Assembly (NCBI GenBank): GCA_041605955.1
Contig: JBFIXI010000045.1
Span: forward strand, 1-34,799
DNA length: 34,799 nucleotides
Source of the DNA: JAHEJX01 sp041605955
Lineage (GTDB): Bacteria; Actinomycetota; Acidimicrobiia; Spongiisociales; UBA5794
Reading direction: 5' to 3'
Every line of letters starts with the position of its first letter. Position 1 is the first letter of the stretch. The notes below the pieces were generated by a model. That model was given only the letters and a program-made list of their open reading frames with translations, ran no database searches and was not told the DNA's origin. A program made the translations under genes and the position numbers. Positions 14,668 to 22,894 of the stretch are shown piece after piece.

Positions 14668-16305
14668 GTGACTGCCCCGCCTGAGCCGCGCAGTTTCATA
14701 TTGGGCAACGGGCGGGTGCGCTCTCTCGAGCCCGGCGCGGCACAGCACGAGGCTGTAGTGGTCACGGGCGATCGCATCGCCTACATAGGTGAGGAAGCCG
14801 ACGCCAGAGCGGCCTACCCCGGAGCCGGGGTGGTCGATGTCGAAGGCGGGGTTGTCATCCCGGGGATCACTGACAGCCACACCCACTTCAAACGAGCATC
14901 CGGCGTCCTCTCACTCCACATCAACTTCGACGCAGTCGAGCCACGCAACATTCGAGATGTCACAAGTGCCGTTGCCGCCCGCGTCGCCGTCGACCCGCCT
15001 GGCAAGTGGATTCAGGGGGACAGCCTGGAGCCGACCCGCCTCGCCGAGAAGCGATTCCCGACGCGCCACGAGCTGGACGCCGTCGCCGCAGGTCACCCCG
15101 TCGTCCTGCGCAGCGTCGGCCGCCATGTCGTCGCCGCCAACACGGTGGCTCTCGAGGCCGCCGGCATCGCCGCCACCACCCCGGACCCCGTGGGAGGCCG
15201 CATCGAACGTGATGAGACGGGTGAGCCGACGGGAGTGCTCCACGAGGAGGCGAAGCTGCGCCTCGACGCAAACCGGGTCGACACGGTCGTTCCGCCCGAC
15301 TCGACCAAGGACCGCGTCGCTGCGCTGAGCAGAGCTGTGGAGCTGCTCAATCGTCACGGCATCGTCGCCATCCACGAGATGCCACGTGACCCGGACCAGA
15401 TCAGCGACTGGCTGCTGCTCCATGAGCAGGAGGAGCCGCGAGTGCGGGTCCGCTTCTACGTGCGGGGACTGGCGGCCCAGACCAGCGTCTATGACTTGCT
15501 GCGCACCGGGCTCCGGTCCGGCTTCGGCGACGAGTTCATGAAGCTGGGCGGTGTCAAGTTCAGCATCGACGGCAGCGGCACATTTGGGAATGCGATGGTG
15601 TGCGAGCCGTATCCGGGCCAGCCGGACAACACTGGGCTGCAGCGGGTTGACAGCGACGAGTTCTTCCGTGCCGTTCAGCTCAGCCACGACGGCGGTCTCC
15701 AGATCGCAGTGCACGCAATCGGGCAGCGGGCAGTCGATATGGCGCTCGACGCCTTTGCTGCGCTTGGCGTACCGGGTCCCGAGCTCGCCGAAAGGCGGCA
15801 CCGCATCGAGCACGCCTATCTTCCGCCTCGCTCCGGCCAGCTAGAGCGGATTCGGGACCTCGGGTTGGTGCTGTCTACCCAACCCAGCTTCATCGAGGCG
15901 GTCGGCGACTCGTGGCGGCGAGTTTTCGCCGACGATGTGCTCGCCGGGATCATGCCGGTGGCGTCCGCCGCGGAGCTCGGCATCCCGATGCAGTTCAACA
16001 GTGACTTCCCTTGCTCGAAGTTGAATCCGTTCGTTGGTGTCAAGGCGGCCGTCGTGCGAGAGACATCGAGTGGCCACCTCCTCGATCCATCACAGGCGAT
16101 TGGTGTCGAGGACGCGTTGCGTTTCATGACCCATGCCCCGGCTTACACCGCATTCGAGGAATCGTGGCGGGGTCATTTACGACCCGGGTACGCAGCGGAT
16201 CTGGTCGTGGTCGATCGTGACCCGCTCCAGACGGCTCCCGGCGAGCTCGATCAGATCGCCGTAGTGCGCACCATTGTTGGCGGCGAAACCGTGTACTCGG
16301 CCTGA
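14668..16305 (+). CDS. YtcJ-type metal-dependent amidohydrolase
   Basis: 545 residues, GTG start six bases after the permease stop. It belongs to the amidohydrolase-3 family: an N-terminal sandwich (SFILGNGRVRSLEPG), DSHTHF with H71 and H73, a central GVKFSIDGSGTFGNAM, HAIGQRAVD, HRIEHAYL, a late NSDFPCSKLNP and a closing GYAADLVVVDRDPL. The family hydrolyses C-N bonds of amides, formamides and cyclic amides. Being the last gene of the importer operon, it probably acts early on the imported compound. No signal peptide, so cytoplasmic. Confidence 0.88.
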   Translation: MTAPPEPRSFILGNGRVRSLEPGAAQHEAVVVTGDRIAYIGEEADARAAYPGAGVVDVEGGVVIPGITDSHTHFKRASGVLSLHINFDAVEPRNIRDVTSAVAARVAVDPPGKWIQGDSLEPTRLAEKRFPTRHELDAVAAGHPVVLRSVGRHVVAANTVALEAAGIAATTPDPVGGRIERDETGEPTGVLHEEAKLRLDANRVDTVVPPDSTKDRVAALSRAVELLNRHGIVAIHEMPRDPDQISDWLLLHEQEEPRVRVRFYVRGLAAQTSVYDLLRTGLRSGFGDEFMKLGGVKFSIDGSGTFGNAMVCEPYPGQPDNTGLQRVDSDEFFRAVQLSHDGGLQIAVHAIGQRAVDMALDAFAALGVPGPELAERRHRIEHAYLPPRSGQLERIRDLGLVLSTQPSFIEAVGDSWRRVFADDVLAGIMPVASAAELGIPMQFNSDFPCSKLNPFVGVKAAVVRETSSGHLLDPSQAIGVEDALRFMTHAPAYTAFEESWRGHLRPGYAADLVVVDRDPLQTAPGELDQIAVVRTIVGGETVYSA

Positions 16306-16309
16306 GCGC

Positions 16310-16327
16310 CAGTCAAGCCATTGACTG
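16310..16327. terminator. Hairpin between convergent operons
   Basis: CAGTCAA-GCCA-TTGACTG is a perfect 7-bp stem with a 4-nt loop, five bases after the amidohydrolase stop and about 75 bp from the opposite operon end. There is no T-run on either side, so it may be a weak or factor-assisted terminator. The rest of the 97-bp gap shows nothing else. Confidence 0.5.
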
Positions 16328-16402
16328 CGGCGTGCTGATATGTGCGGCTGATGCTGAGAGGGACCCCTACCGGTCCGCGTTCGCGAAGCACCCCTTGGCC
16401 CC

Positions 16403-17242
16403 TCACGCCATCGCTTCGGCGAGATTCCCGATTAGATCCACGTGAGCGACTTCGTGCGGCGTCTGCATCTTGATGACGGCCTTTTGCACGCCTAGTTCGG
16501 CGAACATCTCGATCCTGCCGCGGAGCTCACCTATGTCGTCCGGATCGAAACGGAAGACCATTGACCGCAGGATCTCCGTGTAGTCGCGCCCGATGTCAGT
16601 GCAGTGCCGCTCCAGTACCCCTCGTTTGTGCGCCCACTCTTCCGGCAGCAGCCTGGTCGTATTCCAGTGATCGGCCCACCTGGCAACGGTTCGCAGCGTG
16701 CGTCTTTCGCCTTTGCCGCCGATCACGATTGGGGGATGGGGCCGTTGCGGGCCTTTCGGCTCATTTCGCGCGTTGGTGAGCCGGACGTGTCTGCCGGCAA
16801 GTGTCGTTTCCTCCTGCGAAAGCAATCCGACCACTGCCTCGACTCCCTCGTCGAACATATCCATGCGCTCACCGACTGAGGCTCCCAGGTCGATGCCGTA
16901 GGCGTCGGCTTCGAGCTCGTACCAGCCGGCACCCAACCCAAGCTCGAGGCGCCCGTCTGAGATGATGTCGACGGCTGCCGCCATGTTGGCCGTCACCGCC
17001 GGGTGCCGGTACGGCATGCCGTTGACCATCGAGCCGACCCGAAGGCGCTTGGTGTCGTGGGCCAAGGCCGAGAGGACTGTCCATCCCTCCAGACACGGTC
17101 CGTTCGGGTCTGATTGGATCGGGTAGAAGTGGTCGAAGACCCAGGCCGACTCGATGGCTTCGATGGCGTCCGCCCGACGCCACATGGCCAACAAATCCGG
17201 CCAGGTCGTCTCCTGGGGGTTGGTCTTGATGCCGAACTTCAT
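16403..17242 (-). CDS. Luciferase-like F420-dependent-type oxidoreductase
   Basis: 279 residues from the ATG at 17242, which has AAGGA six bases upstream; the frame extends to 17344 but that would overlap the gene before it. The start MKFGIKTNPQETTWPDLLAMWRRAD, WVFDHFYPI, RLRVGSMVNGMPYRHPAVTANMAA and GRLELGLGAGWYELEADAYG are typical of the F420-dependent branch of the luciferase-like superfamily. It is the last gene of the 11-gene minus-strand run. It is only distantly similar to the protein at 8035-9015. The reaction is unknown; a monooxygenase or reductase step on the pathway compound is inferred. Confidence 0.85.
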   Translation of the reverse strand: MKFGIKTNPQETTWPDLLAMWRRADAIEAIESAWVFDHFYPIQSDPNGPCLEGWTVLSALAHDTKRLRVGSMVNGMPYRHPAVTANMAAAVDIISDGRLELGLGAGWYELEADAYGIDLGASVGERMDMFDEGVEAVVGLLSQEETTLAGRHVRLTNARNEPKGPQRPHPPIVIGGKGERRTLRTVARWADHWNTTRLLPEEWAHKRGVLERHCTDIGRDYTEILRSMVFRFDPDDIGELRGRIEMFAELGVQKAVIKMQTPHEVAHVDLIGNLAEAMA

Positions 17243-17270
17243 GAACCGTCCTTGGGTCGTGGGTGGTTGG

Positions 17271-18383
17271 TCAATCGCGAATGTCTTGGAGGAATCTGTC
17301 CTGCGGCATGGCGTGTCCCATCCCGCGTTGTCGGCCGATCTCATAGGCGCGGGCGGCGACGGCGGCGAACTGCACTCCCTGGGCGCCGATGTTGATGAAC
17401 ATGATCGTTTCGCCCGGGTCGCTCCGGCCGGGTGTCGTGCCGGCGAGCATGTCGATGAAGCTGGGGAACTGGCCCGCTTCCGCCTTGTGTTTCCAGGGCA
17501 ACCGGGCCCGTTCCTCTGAGCTGCCGGCTACGAAGCCGCCGGCTCCACTCTGTGGGAACTCCATGCCGGGAACCTGTGCTTCCGGCCCGATGCTGAACTC
17601 GCCGAGCTGCATCACCCTGTCGGCGACGGCGACCAACTCTGTGCTCACTTCGCGGCGCGTGACGAACAGGACAAGCGATCCTGGGCTTATCCACTCGGGC
17701 TGCAATGTCGGAACCATTGAATTGGTCGCAGTAACCACTATGTCGCGCTCGCCGACTGCGGCTTCCGGCGAGTCGACGGACTCGACATCGATTCCCAGGT
17801 TCGCGGCCATTTCGGCTGCGAAGGCCTCGCGGTTGGCCCGGGTCGGGCTGAACACGCGAACGTTTGTCAGCTCGCGAGCCAAGGCAATCGCCTCGAGGTG
17901 GCTGCGCGCCATGTTTCCGGAGCCGAGCATGCCGACACTGTTTGGGCCTGGATTGGCGAGGTGCTCGACGGCGATGCCGGCGCTGCCGCCAACCCGCATC
18001 CGCTGCAGAATGCCGTCATTGATGAGGGCCAATGGCTCCCCGGTCGCCGATGAGAACAGCAGTATGAATCCGCAGTATGTGCCCGGTTCGAGCGCGTATT
18101 TCTCCTGGCGCCGCTCCTGCGGCCAGTGCAGGATGTCCGACTTGATCCGGATGGCGGTGATGCCGAAGTGTTTGGTGGTTCCCGACATCGAGCCGAGGCA
18201 GTAGTAGGCGTCCTCCTGGGCAGCCGGGGACCACAATTCCATTCGTGGGACGTGGGCGGCATCGCGGGTGGCCAACTCGGCAAATCCGATGCGGAGAGCC
18301 GACATGGTCTCACCCATCGTGAGGAGCTCGGCAATCTCCTCGTTGCCGAGGTGGATCATTGGCGCGTCTTGATCATCAGCCAT
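17271..18383 (-). CDS. Ornithine cyclodeaminase/mu-crystallin family protein, not a canonical cyclodeaminase
   Basis: 370 residues. The NAD(P)-binding motif GMLGSGNMAR (151-160) follows the family's RVGGSAGIAVEHLANP helix, with Arg130 and the KSD segment (Lys81) of the substrate pocket present. At the place where cyclodeaminases have their catalytic Asp (the GGDCPGKTEL motif of the Pseudomonas enzyme) this protein has VTRREVSTEL, with Arg243 aligned to the Asp. The late QD pair is also changed, to Q338-F339. So a ketimine reductase, amino acid dehydrogenase or other NAD-linked role is more likely than ornithine deamination. Its start overlaps the preceding hydrolase stop by eight bases. Confidence 0.82.
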   Translation of the reverse strand: MADDQDAPMIHLGNEEIAELLTMGETMSALRIGFAELATRDAAHVPRMELWSPAAQEDAYYCLGSMSGTTKHFGITAIRIKSDILHWPQERRQEKYALEPGTYCGFILLFSSATGEPLALINDGILQRMRVGGSAGIAVEHLANPGPNSVGMLGSGNMARSHLEAIALARELTNVRVFSPTRANREAFAAEMAANLGIDVESVDSPEAAVGERDIVVTATNSMVPTLQPEWISPGSLVLFVTRREVSTELVAVADRVMQLGEFSIGPEAQVPGMEFPQSGAGGFVAGSSEERARLPWKHKAEAGQFPSFIDMLAGTTPGRSDPGETIMFINIGAQGVQFAAVAARAYEIGRQRGMGHAMPQDRFLQDIRD

Positions 18384-19053
18384 CGAGCAACGTGATGATT
18401 TCTCGAGACGGCAGCACGGTGCCGTACTTGGCGTTGATGTCTATCAGTGACACATCGTGAGAAATGCCGGAGCGGTCGAACACAGCGTCTTCAGCGACGA
18501 GGACGTTGAACCCGTGCGACGTGCCGTCGACCGCCGAGGCACGGATGCACCCGGAGGTAGTGCAGCCGGTCAGAACCACGGTGCGCCGGCCGGTTTTCGT
18601 GAGCAGCGATTGCAGGGGTGTCGCGAAGAAGGCGGAGGCCTTCACCTTCGTCATGACGATGTCCTGCGGTGCGGGCCGTGCTTCCGCTATGAACTCATTG
18701 GAGAGAGAGGCGTCGCGGGCAGCGTCGGGACGTCGGGTCGCAGGACCGGCGTGTGCCTGCAACGGGTCGGCCCGGGTGAACAGAATCGGCAGCTCGCGCT
18801 CTCTGAAGGCGTCGATGAGGCGGACGATGTGCGGGATCGCCCACCACGCCCGTTCGCCGCAGGCCTTGCGCGAGTATTGCTGCGCTTCGGCGATCGGAGC
18901 GTTCGGGCCGACAAATGACTCGACAACGTCTATGACCATCAGCAGCGGAGCTGGAGCCTCGGCAACCACCAACTGTGAAGAGCTGTATCCAGCCAGGGCC
19001 GCTGCGTCTTCTGGCGGCATTCGGCTGGACCAGTGGGGCGGGCGTGACGTCAT
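18376..19053 (-). CDS. Isochorismatase-superfamily cysteine hydrolase, N-carbamoylsarcosine-amidase-like
   Basis: 225 residues; an AGAGGA box precedes the ATG by eight bases. The catalytic triad is visible: Asp42 in VIDVVESF, Lys136 in MTKVKASAFFATPL, and Cys169 in TGCTTSGCIRASAVD. The KxxASAF and TSGC-IRASAVD segments are those of N-carbamoylsarcosine amidase and related carbamoyl/amide hydrolases rather than isochorismatase itself. Expected reaction: hydrolysis of a carbamoyl or simple amide group releasing ammonia. Together with the ring-opening amidohydrolases of the neighbouring operons this suggests handling of a ureide or amide intermediate. Cytoplasmic. Confidence 0.85.
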   Translation of the reverse strand: MTSRPPHWSSRMPPEDAAALAGYSSSQLVVAEAPAPLLMVIDVVESFVGPNAPIAEAQQYSRKACGERAWWAIPHIVRLIDAFRERELPILFTRADPLQAHAGPATRRPDAARDASLSNEFIAEARPAPQDIVMTKVKASAFFATPLQSLLTKTGRRTVVLTGCTTSGCIRASAVDGTSHGFNVLVAEDAVFDRSGISHDVSLIDINAKYGTVLPSREIITLLDG

Positions 19054-19075
19054 CAGTCAGTCCTCTCTGCGTTCG

Positions 19076-20320
19076 TCATCCTTCAGCGAGCTCGCCTTCG
19101 GCCGGCTGAAGCCAGTTGTAGAAGGTCGGGAATGCGCGCGCAATCACGACGGCTCCGACCGCTGAGGCAAGGCCTCCCGACCAAGCGGCGACGGAGGGTC
19201 CGAAGCCGCGAGCCACGAGGCCGGCCTCCGCATCGCCAAGCCTCGGGCCACCCCCAACCGCGGCGATTTTGATTCCCGACAGCCGCCCGCGGAATTCATC
19301 AGGCGTAGATAGTTGGACGATCGTGGCGCGGAATACGGACGAGATCGCATCTGCGGCACCGGCGATTCCGAGGAAGAGCAATGCGAGGCCGACCTGAGTC
19401 GAGAATCCAAATGCCGCAATGGCGAGTCCCCAGACGATCACTGCGAACGTCGTGGCCTTTCCCGCACGCGAAATCCGGCCCACCCATCCCGACGTCCCAG
19501 CACCGATGAGAGCGCCGAAGCCGGGAGCGGCAAAGAGCAGGCCCACCGTCGCCTCGGTCCCTCCGAAAACGCTGAGGCCCATCTCGGGGAAGAGGGCGCG
19601 CGGGACGCCAAAGACTGTGGCGTTGATATCGATCAACATGGCTCCCTGGATGGCCTTCTTGCCCTTCAGGAAGCGGAACCCGTCAATGATCGATCGGAGG
19701 CCGGCGGGCGTGCCGCCGCCGATCGCAGGCAGCGGGGCCATGGCAACAATCGCGCCGATCGAGATGGCGAAGGTTGCGGCGTCGATCCAGAAGGCGGCCG
19801 CGACGCTCCAAACCGCAATGATCACGCCTGCCACGATCGGCCCGATTGCCTTCGCGGTCTGTGACAGGAGGATCTGGAGGGCGTACGCAGCCGGCACTCG
19901 TCCGGTGCTGACAAGACGCGGGATCGCAGACGTTCGCGCCGGGGCGTCGATGCTGAAGAAGAATGCCTGCGCCGCAGTGAGCACGAAGATCAACCACACC
20001 CGCTGGTTCGACGCTGTGGCGTTGAGGGCAAGCCCGATGCTGATAGCGGCCAGGGCTCCCTGGGCGAATATGAGCACTCGCCGCCTGTCTGTGGCGTCAG
20101 ACAGCACACCTCCGACCGTCGATCCGACAAGCAATGCCGGAAACTGTGACAGGCCGAGCAGCCCTACCTGAAGGGAAGACTCCGTCAGGGCGAAGACCTG
20201 AATCGGTGCCGCTACGAGCGTGAGTTGCCTCCCGAGCGAAGACAGCGCATTACCGAAGTAGAAGAGTCGGAATTGGCCGGACTCGCGTAGCGGCGAGATG
20301 TCGGCGAGCAGCGTCACCAC
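19076..20320 (-). CDS. MFS transporter, EntS/MFS_3-like
   Basis: About 414 residues with twelve hydrophobic segments, GTG start overlapping the stop of the hydrolase upstream by seven bases (a second GTG follows immediately). The opening ISPLRESGQFRLFYFGNALSSLGRQLTLVAAPIQVFALT and the loop VGGVLSDATDRRRVLIFAQ place it in the MFS_3 group that includes the enterobactin exporter EntS and many drug-efflux-like permeases. Position inside a catabolic operon suggests export of a toxic intermediate or uptake of substrate; sequence does not decide. One of three MFS proteins in this operon; it is unlike the other two. Confidence 0.86.
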   Translation of the reverse strand: MVTLLADISPLRESGQFRLFYFGNALSSLGRQLTLVAAPIQVFALTESSLQVGLLGLSQFPALLVGSTVGGVLSDATDRRRVLIFAQGALAAISIGLALNATASNQRVWLIFVLTAAQAFFFSIDAPARTSAIPRLVSTGRVPAAYALQILLSQTAKAIGPIVAGVIIAVWSVAAAFWIDAATFAISIGAIVAMAPLPAIGGGTPAGLRSIIDGFRFLKGKKAIQGAMLIDINATVFGVPRALFPEMGLSVFGGTEATVGLLFAAPGFGALIGAGTSGWVGRISRAGKATTFAVIVWGLAIAAFGFSTQVGLALLFLGIAGAADAISSVFRATIVQLSTPDEFRGRLSGIKIAAVGGGPRLGDAEAGLVARGFGPSVAAWSGGLASAVGAVVIARAFPTFYNWLQPAEGELAEG

Positions 20321-21675
20321 GGTCCGCCTGGCTCGAAGAAGCCCGCCGAGATGGCGTCGCTCCAGCCGGCGATGACGGCGGGCGCTACGCCCATCGGGAG
20401 GTCTGGCTCCGGCTTGGTGTAGTCATGAACTCCGGCTTCAAACTGGGTTAGGGCAGTACGCGGAGCCGGATCCATCTCCGCGTAGGCGGGGAGAATCACG
20501 TCGCGGTAGACCTCCGGTGGGTGATCGCGGCTAGCGCTGGTAATGCCGAAGAGCGTCGGCGGGACGGGCTTGACGTCAGGCCCGCTCAGCTCGCGGGTCA
20601 TTCCCACATAGCGGGCGACAAGGGCGGTCGTTGCCTGGGCGTCGAGTCCGAGCCGGTCGGCTGTCACGATCGCCGCAGCTTCGAGAGATTGCGCAACGTT
20701 GCGTGTGATGAGGTACTCGCACTTGAAGCTCGCTTGGATCTTGCTCCGCTCCCAGGTTTCGAAAACCTGCTCCATCAGTTCAGGCAAGCGAAGCAAAGCG
20801 GACGCTCCCTCGGCGGCCGCAGCCTCCGGTCCGAGATAGCGCGCCTCTTCGCGCCAGGTACGAATGCTCAGGTCGTCGAAGCGGTCGGCGCGGCGGGATT
20901 CTTCCAGCGTTCGCTCAGGCTTCCCTACGGCGGCTCTCTCCAGGTTTCCCGTGTAGATCCGTGCCCGCTCCTGGATGTAGCCGAAAGGGCTGTTCTCGAC
21001 TGCGAGAACGCCTCCGATGTTTGCTACTCGCTGGCTGAGCATCGAGACGAACGGTCCGCCCGTCGAGTGGCCGTGCACGAGCACCGAGAAGGAGTCGTCG
21101 AAGTGGCGGGCGCAGGCGGTTGTCATTGCGGTCTCGAAAGCCGGCGGCCAGCCGGCTATGCGAGCGAAGAAGCGCGTGCCTGGCCGGGCACGCGCCAGAA
21201 TTCGAGTTCCGTACCTGGATCGCATCGAGGTGTCTTCGATGATGTCGTACTGGTCGGGCCCGATGTCTTCGCCGGCCAGCCAGATCGGTGTTCGCACGGT
21301 GCCGTCGGGTCGGATCGTGTCGCCCGGCCATTTCCGGTCCGGAGCACCAAGGTACAACCGACCGGGATAGGTCATGCTCACAACCTTGTAACGCAACCTC
21401 GTCGCAATGAGCCGAGCGAAATCCTCCATGGAGCGGAAGTCCTGTGATCCGCCATGGAGGAGGAAGACTCCCACTCGCTTTCCCCCGGGAGTCGTCGCCG
21501 ATTCGGCTGGGGAATAGACCATGGCGCCGATGTCCCAATCCAAACCCACTTCACTGATGCGAAACACGTCCTCCGCCTCTTCGATTGGCGTTGGCGGCGC
21601 GCCGATCACTGCAGCTGAAGCCGCGATCACGTCGGCACGGCTCACGTGGCTGGGCGGTTGCCAGTCAAGTGACAT
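20314..21675 (-). CDS. Large alpha/beta hydrolase, copy 2 of a paralogous pair
   Basis: 453 residues from ATG 21675; an upstream extension would run inside the preceding MFS gene, and the chosen ATG overlaps its stop by 11 bases. It has FLLHGGSQDF (oxyanion strand, about 71-80), VHGHSTGG with nucleophile Ser204, and the late FEAGVHDYTKPEPDLPMGVAP with the probable catalytic His. It can be aligned end to end with the protein of 6683-8020, with conserved blocks WDIGA, PGR-xYxGxPDR, DGTVRTPIWL, SFKCEYLITRN and RELSGPDVKPVP. Against that copy it carries a short insertion after YIQERARIYTG. Two such hydrolases in separately controlled operons suggest two related substrates or two steps. Family otherwise not recognised. 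Confidence 0.75.
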   Translation of the reverse strand: MSLDWQPPSHVSRADVIAASAAVIGAPPTPIEEAEDVFRISEVGLDWDIGAMVYSPAESATTPGGKRVGVFLLHGGSQDFRSMEDFARLIATRLRYKVVSMTYPGRLYLGAPDRKWPGDTIRPDGTVRTPIWLAGEDIGPDQYDIIEDTSMRSRYGTRILARARPGTRFFARIAGWPPAFETAMTTACARHFDDSFSVLVHGHSTGGPFVSMLSQRVANIGGVLAVENSPFGYIQERARIYTGNLERAAVGKPERTLEESRRADRFDDLSIRTWREEARYLGPEAAAAEGASALLRLPELMEQVFETWERSKIQASFKCEYLITRNVAQSLEAAAIVTADRLGLDAQATTALVARYVGMTRELSGPDVKPVPPTLFGITSASRDHPPEVYRDVILPAYAEMDPAPRTALTQFEAGVHDYTKPEPDLPMGVAPAVIAGWSDAISAGFFEPGGPW

Positions 21676-22894
21676 CGACGCGCACCGGGTTCCCTCCGAT
21701 GCCGTCGAAGCTCCGCAAGCTGCGTGCTCCAAGACCGACGACAACAGCACCTAGGCCAAGGACCAGAAAGCCGGTCGGAAGCGTCCAGACCAGCAGCGCG
21801 AGACCGAGAAGGATCGGAGCCGCAAACTTGCCGAGGTTGCGGATCGCTCCGTTGGTGGCGACGAAGGTGGCCCGCATGTCGTCGGCGACCGCTTGGGTGA
21901 TTACGGCGCTGTAGATGATGCTGGCGGCGCTGTCGGCGACGCCGAAGAGAACGCTCATAGCCACGAGCAGCCAGGTGGATTCCGCTAGCCCGATGCCAAC
22001 CAGCGATACGCCAACGAGCACGAGGTTGAGGCCGATCAAGAAGGAGGATCGGCTCTTCAGTGTGATCCTGGTCATCGCCGTGGCGGTGATCAGGGCGAAC
22101 GCCGCGGACACAGTGAGCACGATGCCGGTTTCGAAGATGGTCAGCAGACCGGACTCGACTGCCAGGATCGGCATGAACGTCAAGAAGCCGAATTTGAAGA
22201 AGAAGCGGAAAAAGCCCACGGACTGCAGCAGCACAAAGGGCAGATTCTTGAATTCGGCGACGAGCACGCCCAGGGATTGTGTAATCGAGTTGGACGTTGA
22301 GCGGCCGGCGGGCACCTGACGGTATGAAACCACCGCTAAGGGAATCGCGAGGACCTGAAGTGTTATCGGAGCGAACCATGCAATCAGGGCCAGCGCGCCT
22401 CCGAGGGCCGGACCCAGTGTCTCTCCGACCTTCATCGCGACCGATCGGTGACTCTGGCCTTTGACCTGGTCGCCGCCTTCCCTGGCATCTGCGATCAGCG
22501 TCATCGTCAGCGGCAGTACGGCAGCGAACGCGGCACCCTGCACCGATCTAGCGACGAGCAGAAACGTAAACGAGCTGTGCCAGATCGTCATCACGAGACC
22601 ACAAACGCCAAAGAGGACGAGGCCACCGGTGAACACGGCCCGCCGACCTAGCCGGTCGGCGAGCATTCCGGCCGGTAAGGCCAGCACGATGCTCGGGAGG
22701 AAGTACCCGCCGGTGAAAAGCCCGATCTGGGCTTCGGTCAGCCCGAGCTCTGTCTGCATTGCCGGAAGGGCAGGAATCAGACTCTGCGTCCCAGTGAGCA
22801 TCAACGGCGCGGCGACGACGGCATACCAGGGGGTGCGACCAGCTCGTGTGGGAGCTTTGGTCGCCTGCTTGGCTGTGTCGCCTGCTTGGCTCAT
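21665..22894 (-). CDS. MFS transporter (DHA1-like), paralogue of the one at 27147-28388
   Basis: 409 residues, about twelve membrane segments. QSLIPALPAMQTELGLTEAQIGLFTGGYFLPSIVLALPAGMLADRLGRRAVF is the classic MFS loop 2-3 region. It resembles the first gene of this operon in several places: LPLTMTL/LPLTMTI, GQSHRSVAMKVGE/GQGRRSVSMLVGD, FFRFFFKFGFLTFMPIL/FLRMFLKFSILTYLPVL and the GAIRNLGKFAAP/GAVRNFAKFVGP block. The ATG overlaps the aldehyde dehydrogenase stop (ATGA). Direction of transport unknown. Confidence 0.88.
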   Translation of the reverse strand: MSQAGDTAKQATKAPTRAGRTPWYAVVAAPLMLTGTQSLIPALPAMQTELGLTEAQIGLFTGGYFLPSIVLALPAGMLADRLGRRAVFTGGLVLFGVCGLVMTIWHSSFTFLLVARSVQGAAFAAVLPLTMTLIADAREGGDQVKGQSHRSVAMKVGETLGPALGGALALIAWFAPITLQVLAIPLAVVSYRQVPAGRSTSNSITQSLGVLVAEFKNLPFVLLQSVGFFRFFFKFGFLTFMPILAVESGLLTIFETGIVLTVSAAFALITATAMTRITLKSRSSFLIGLNLVLVGVSLVGIGLAESTWLLVAMSVLFGVADSAASIIYSAVITQAVADDMRATFVATNGAIRNLGKFAAPILLGLALLVWTLPTGFLVLGLGAVVVGLGARSLRSFDGIGGNPVRVDVT

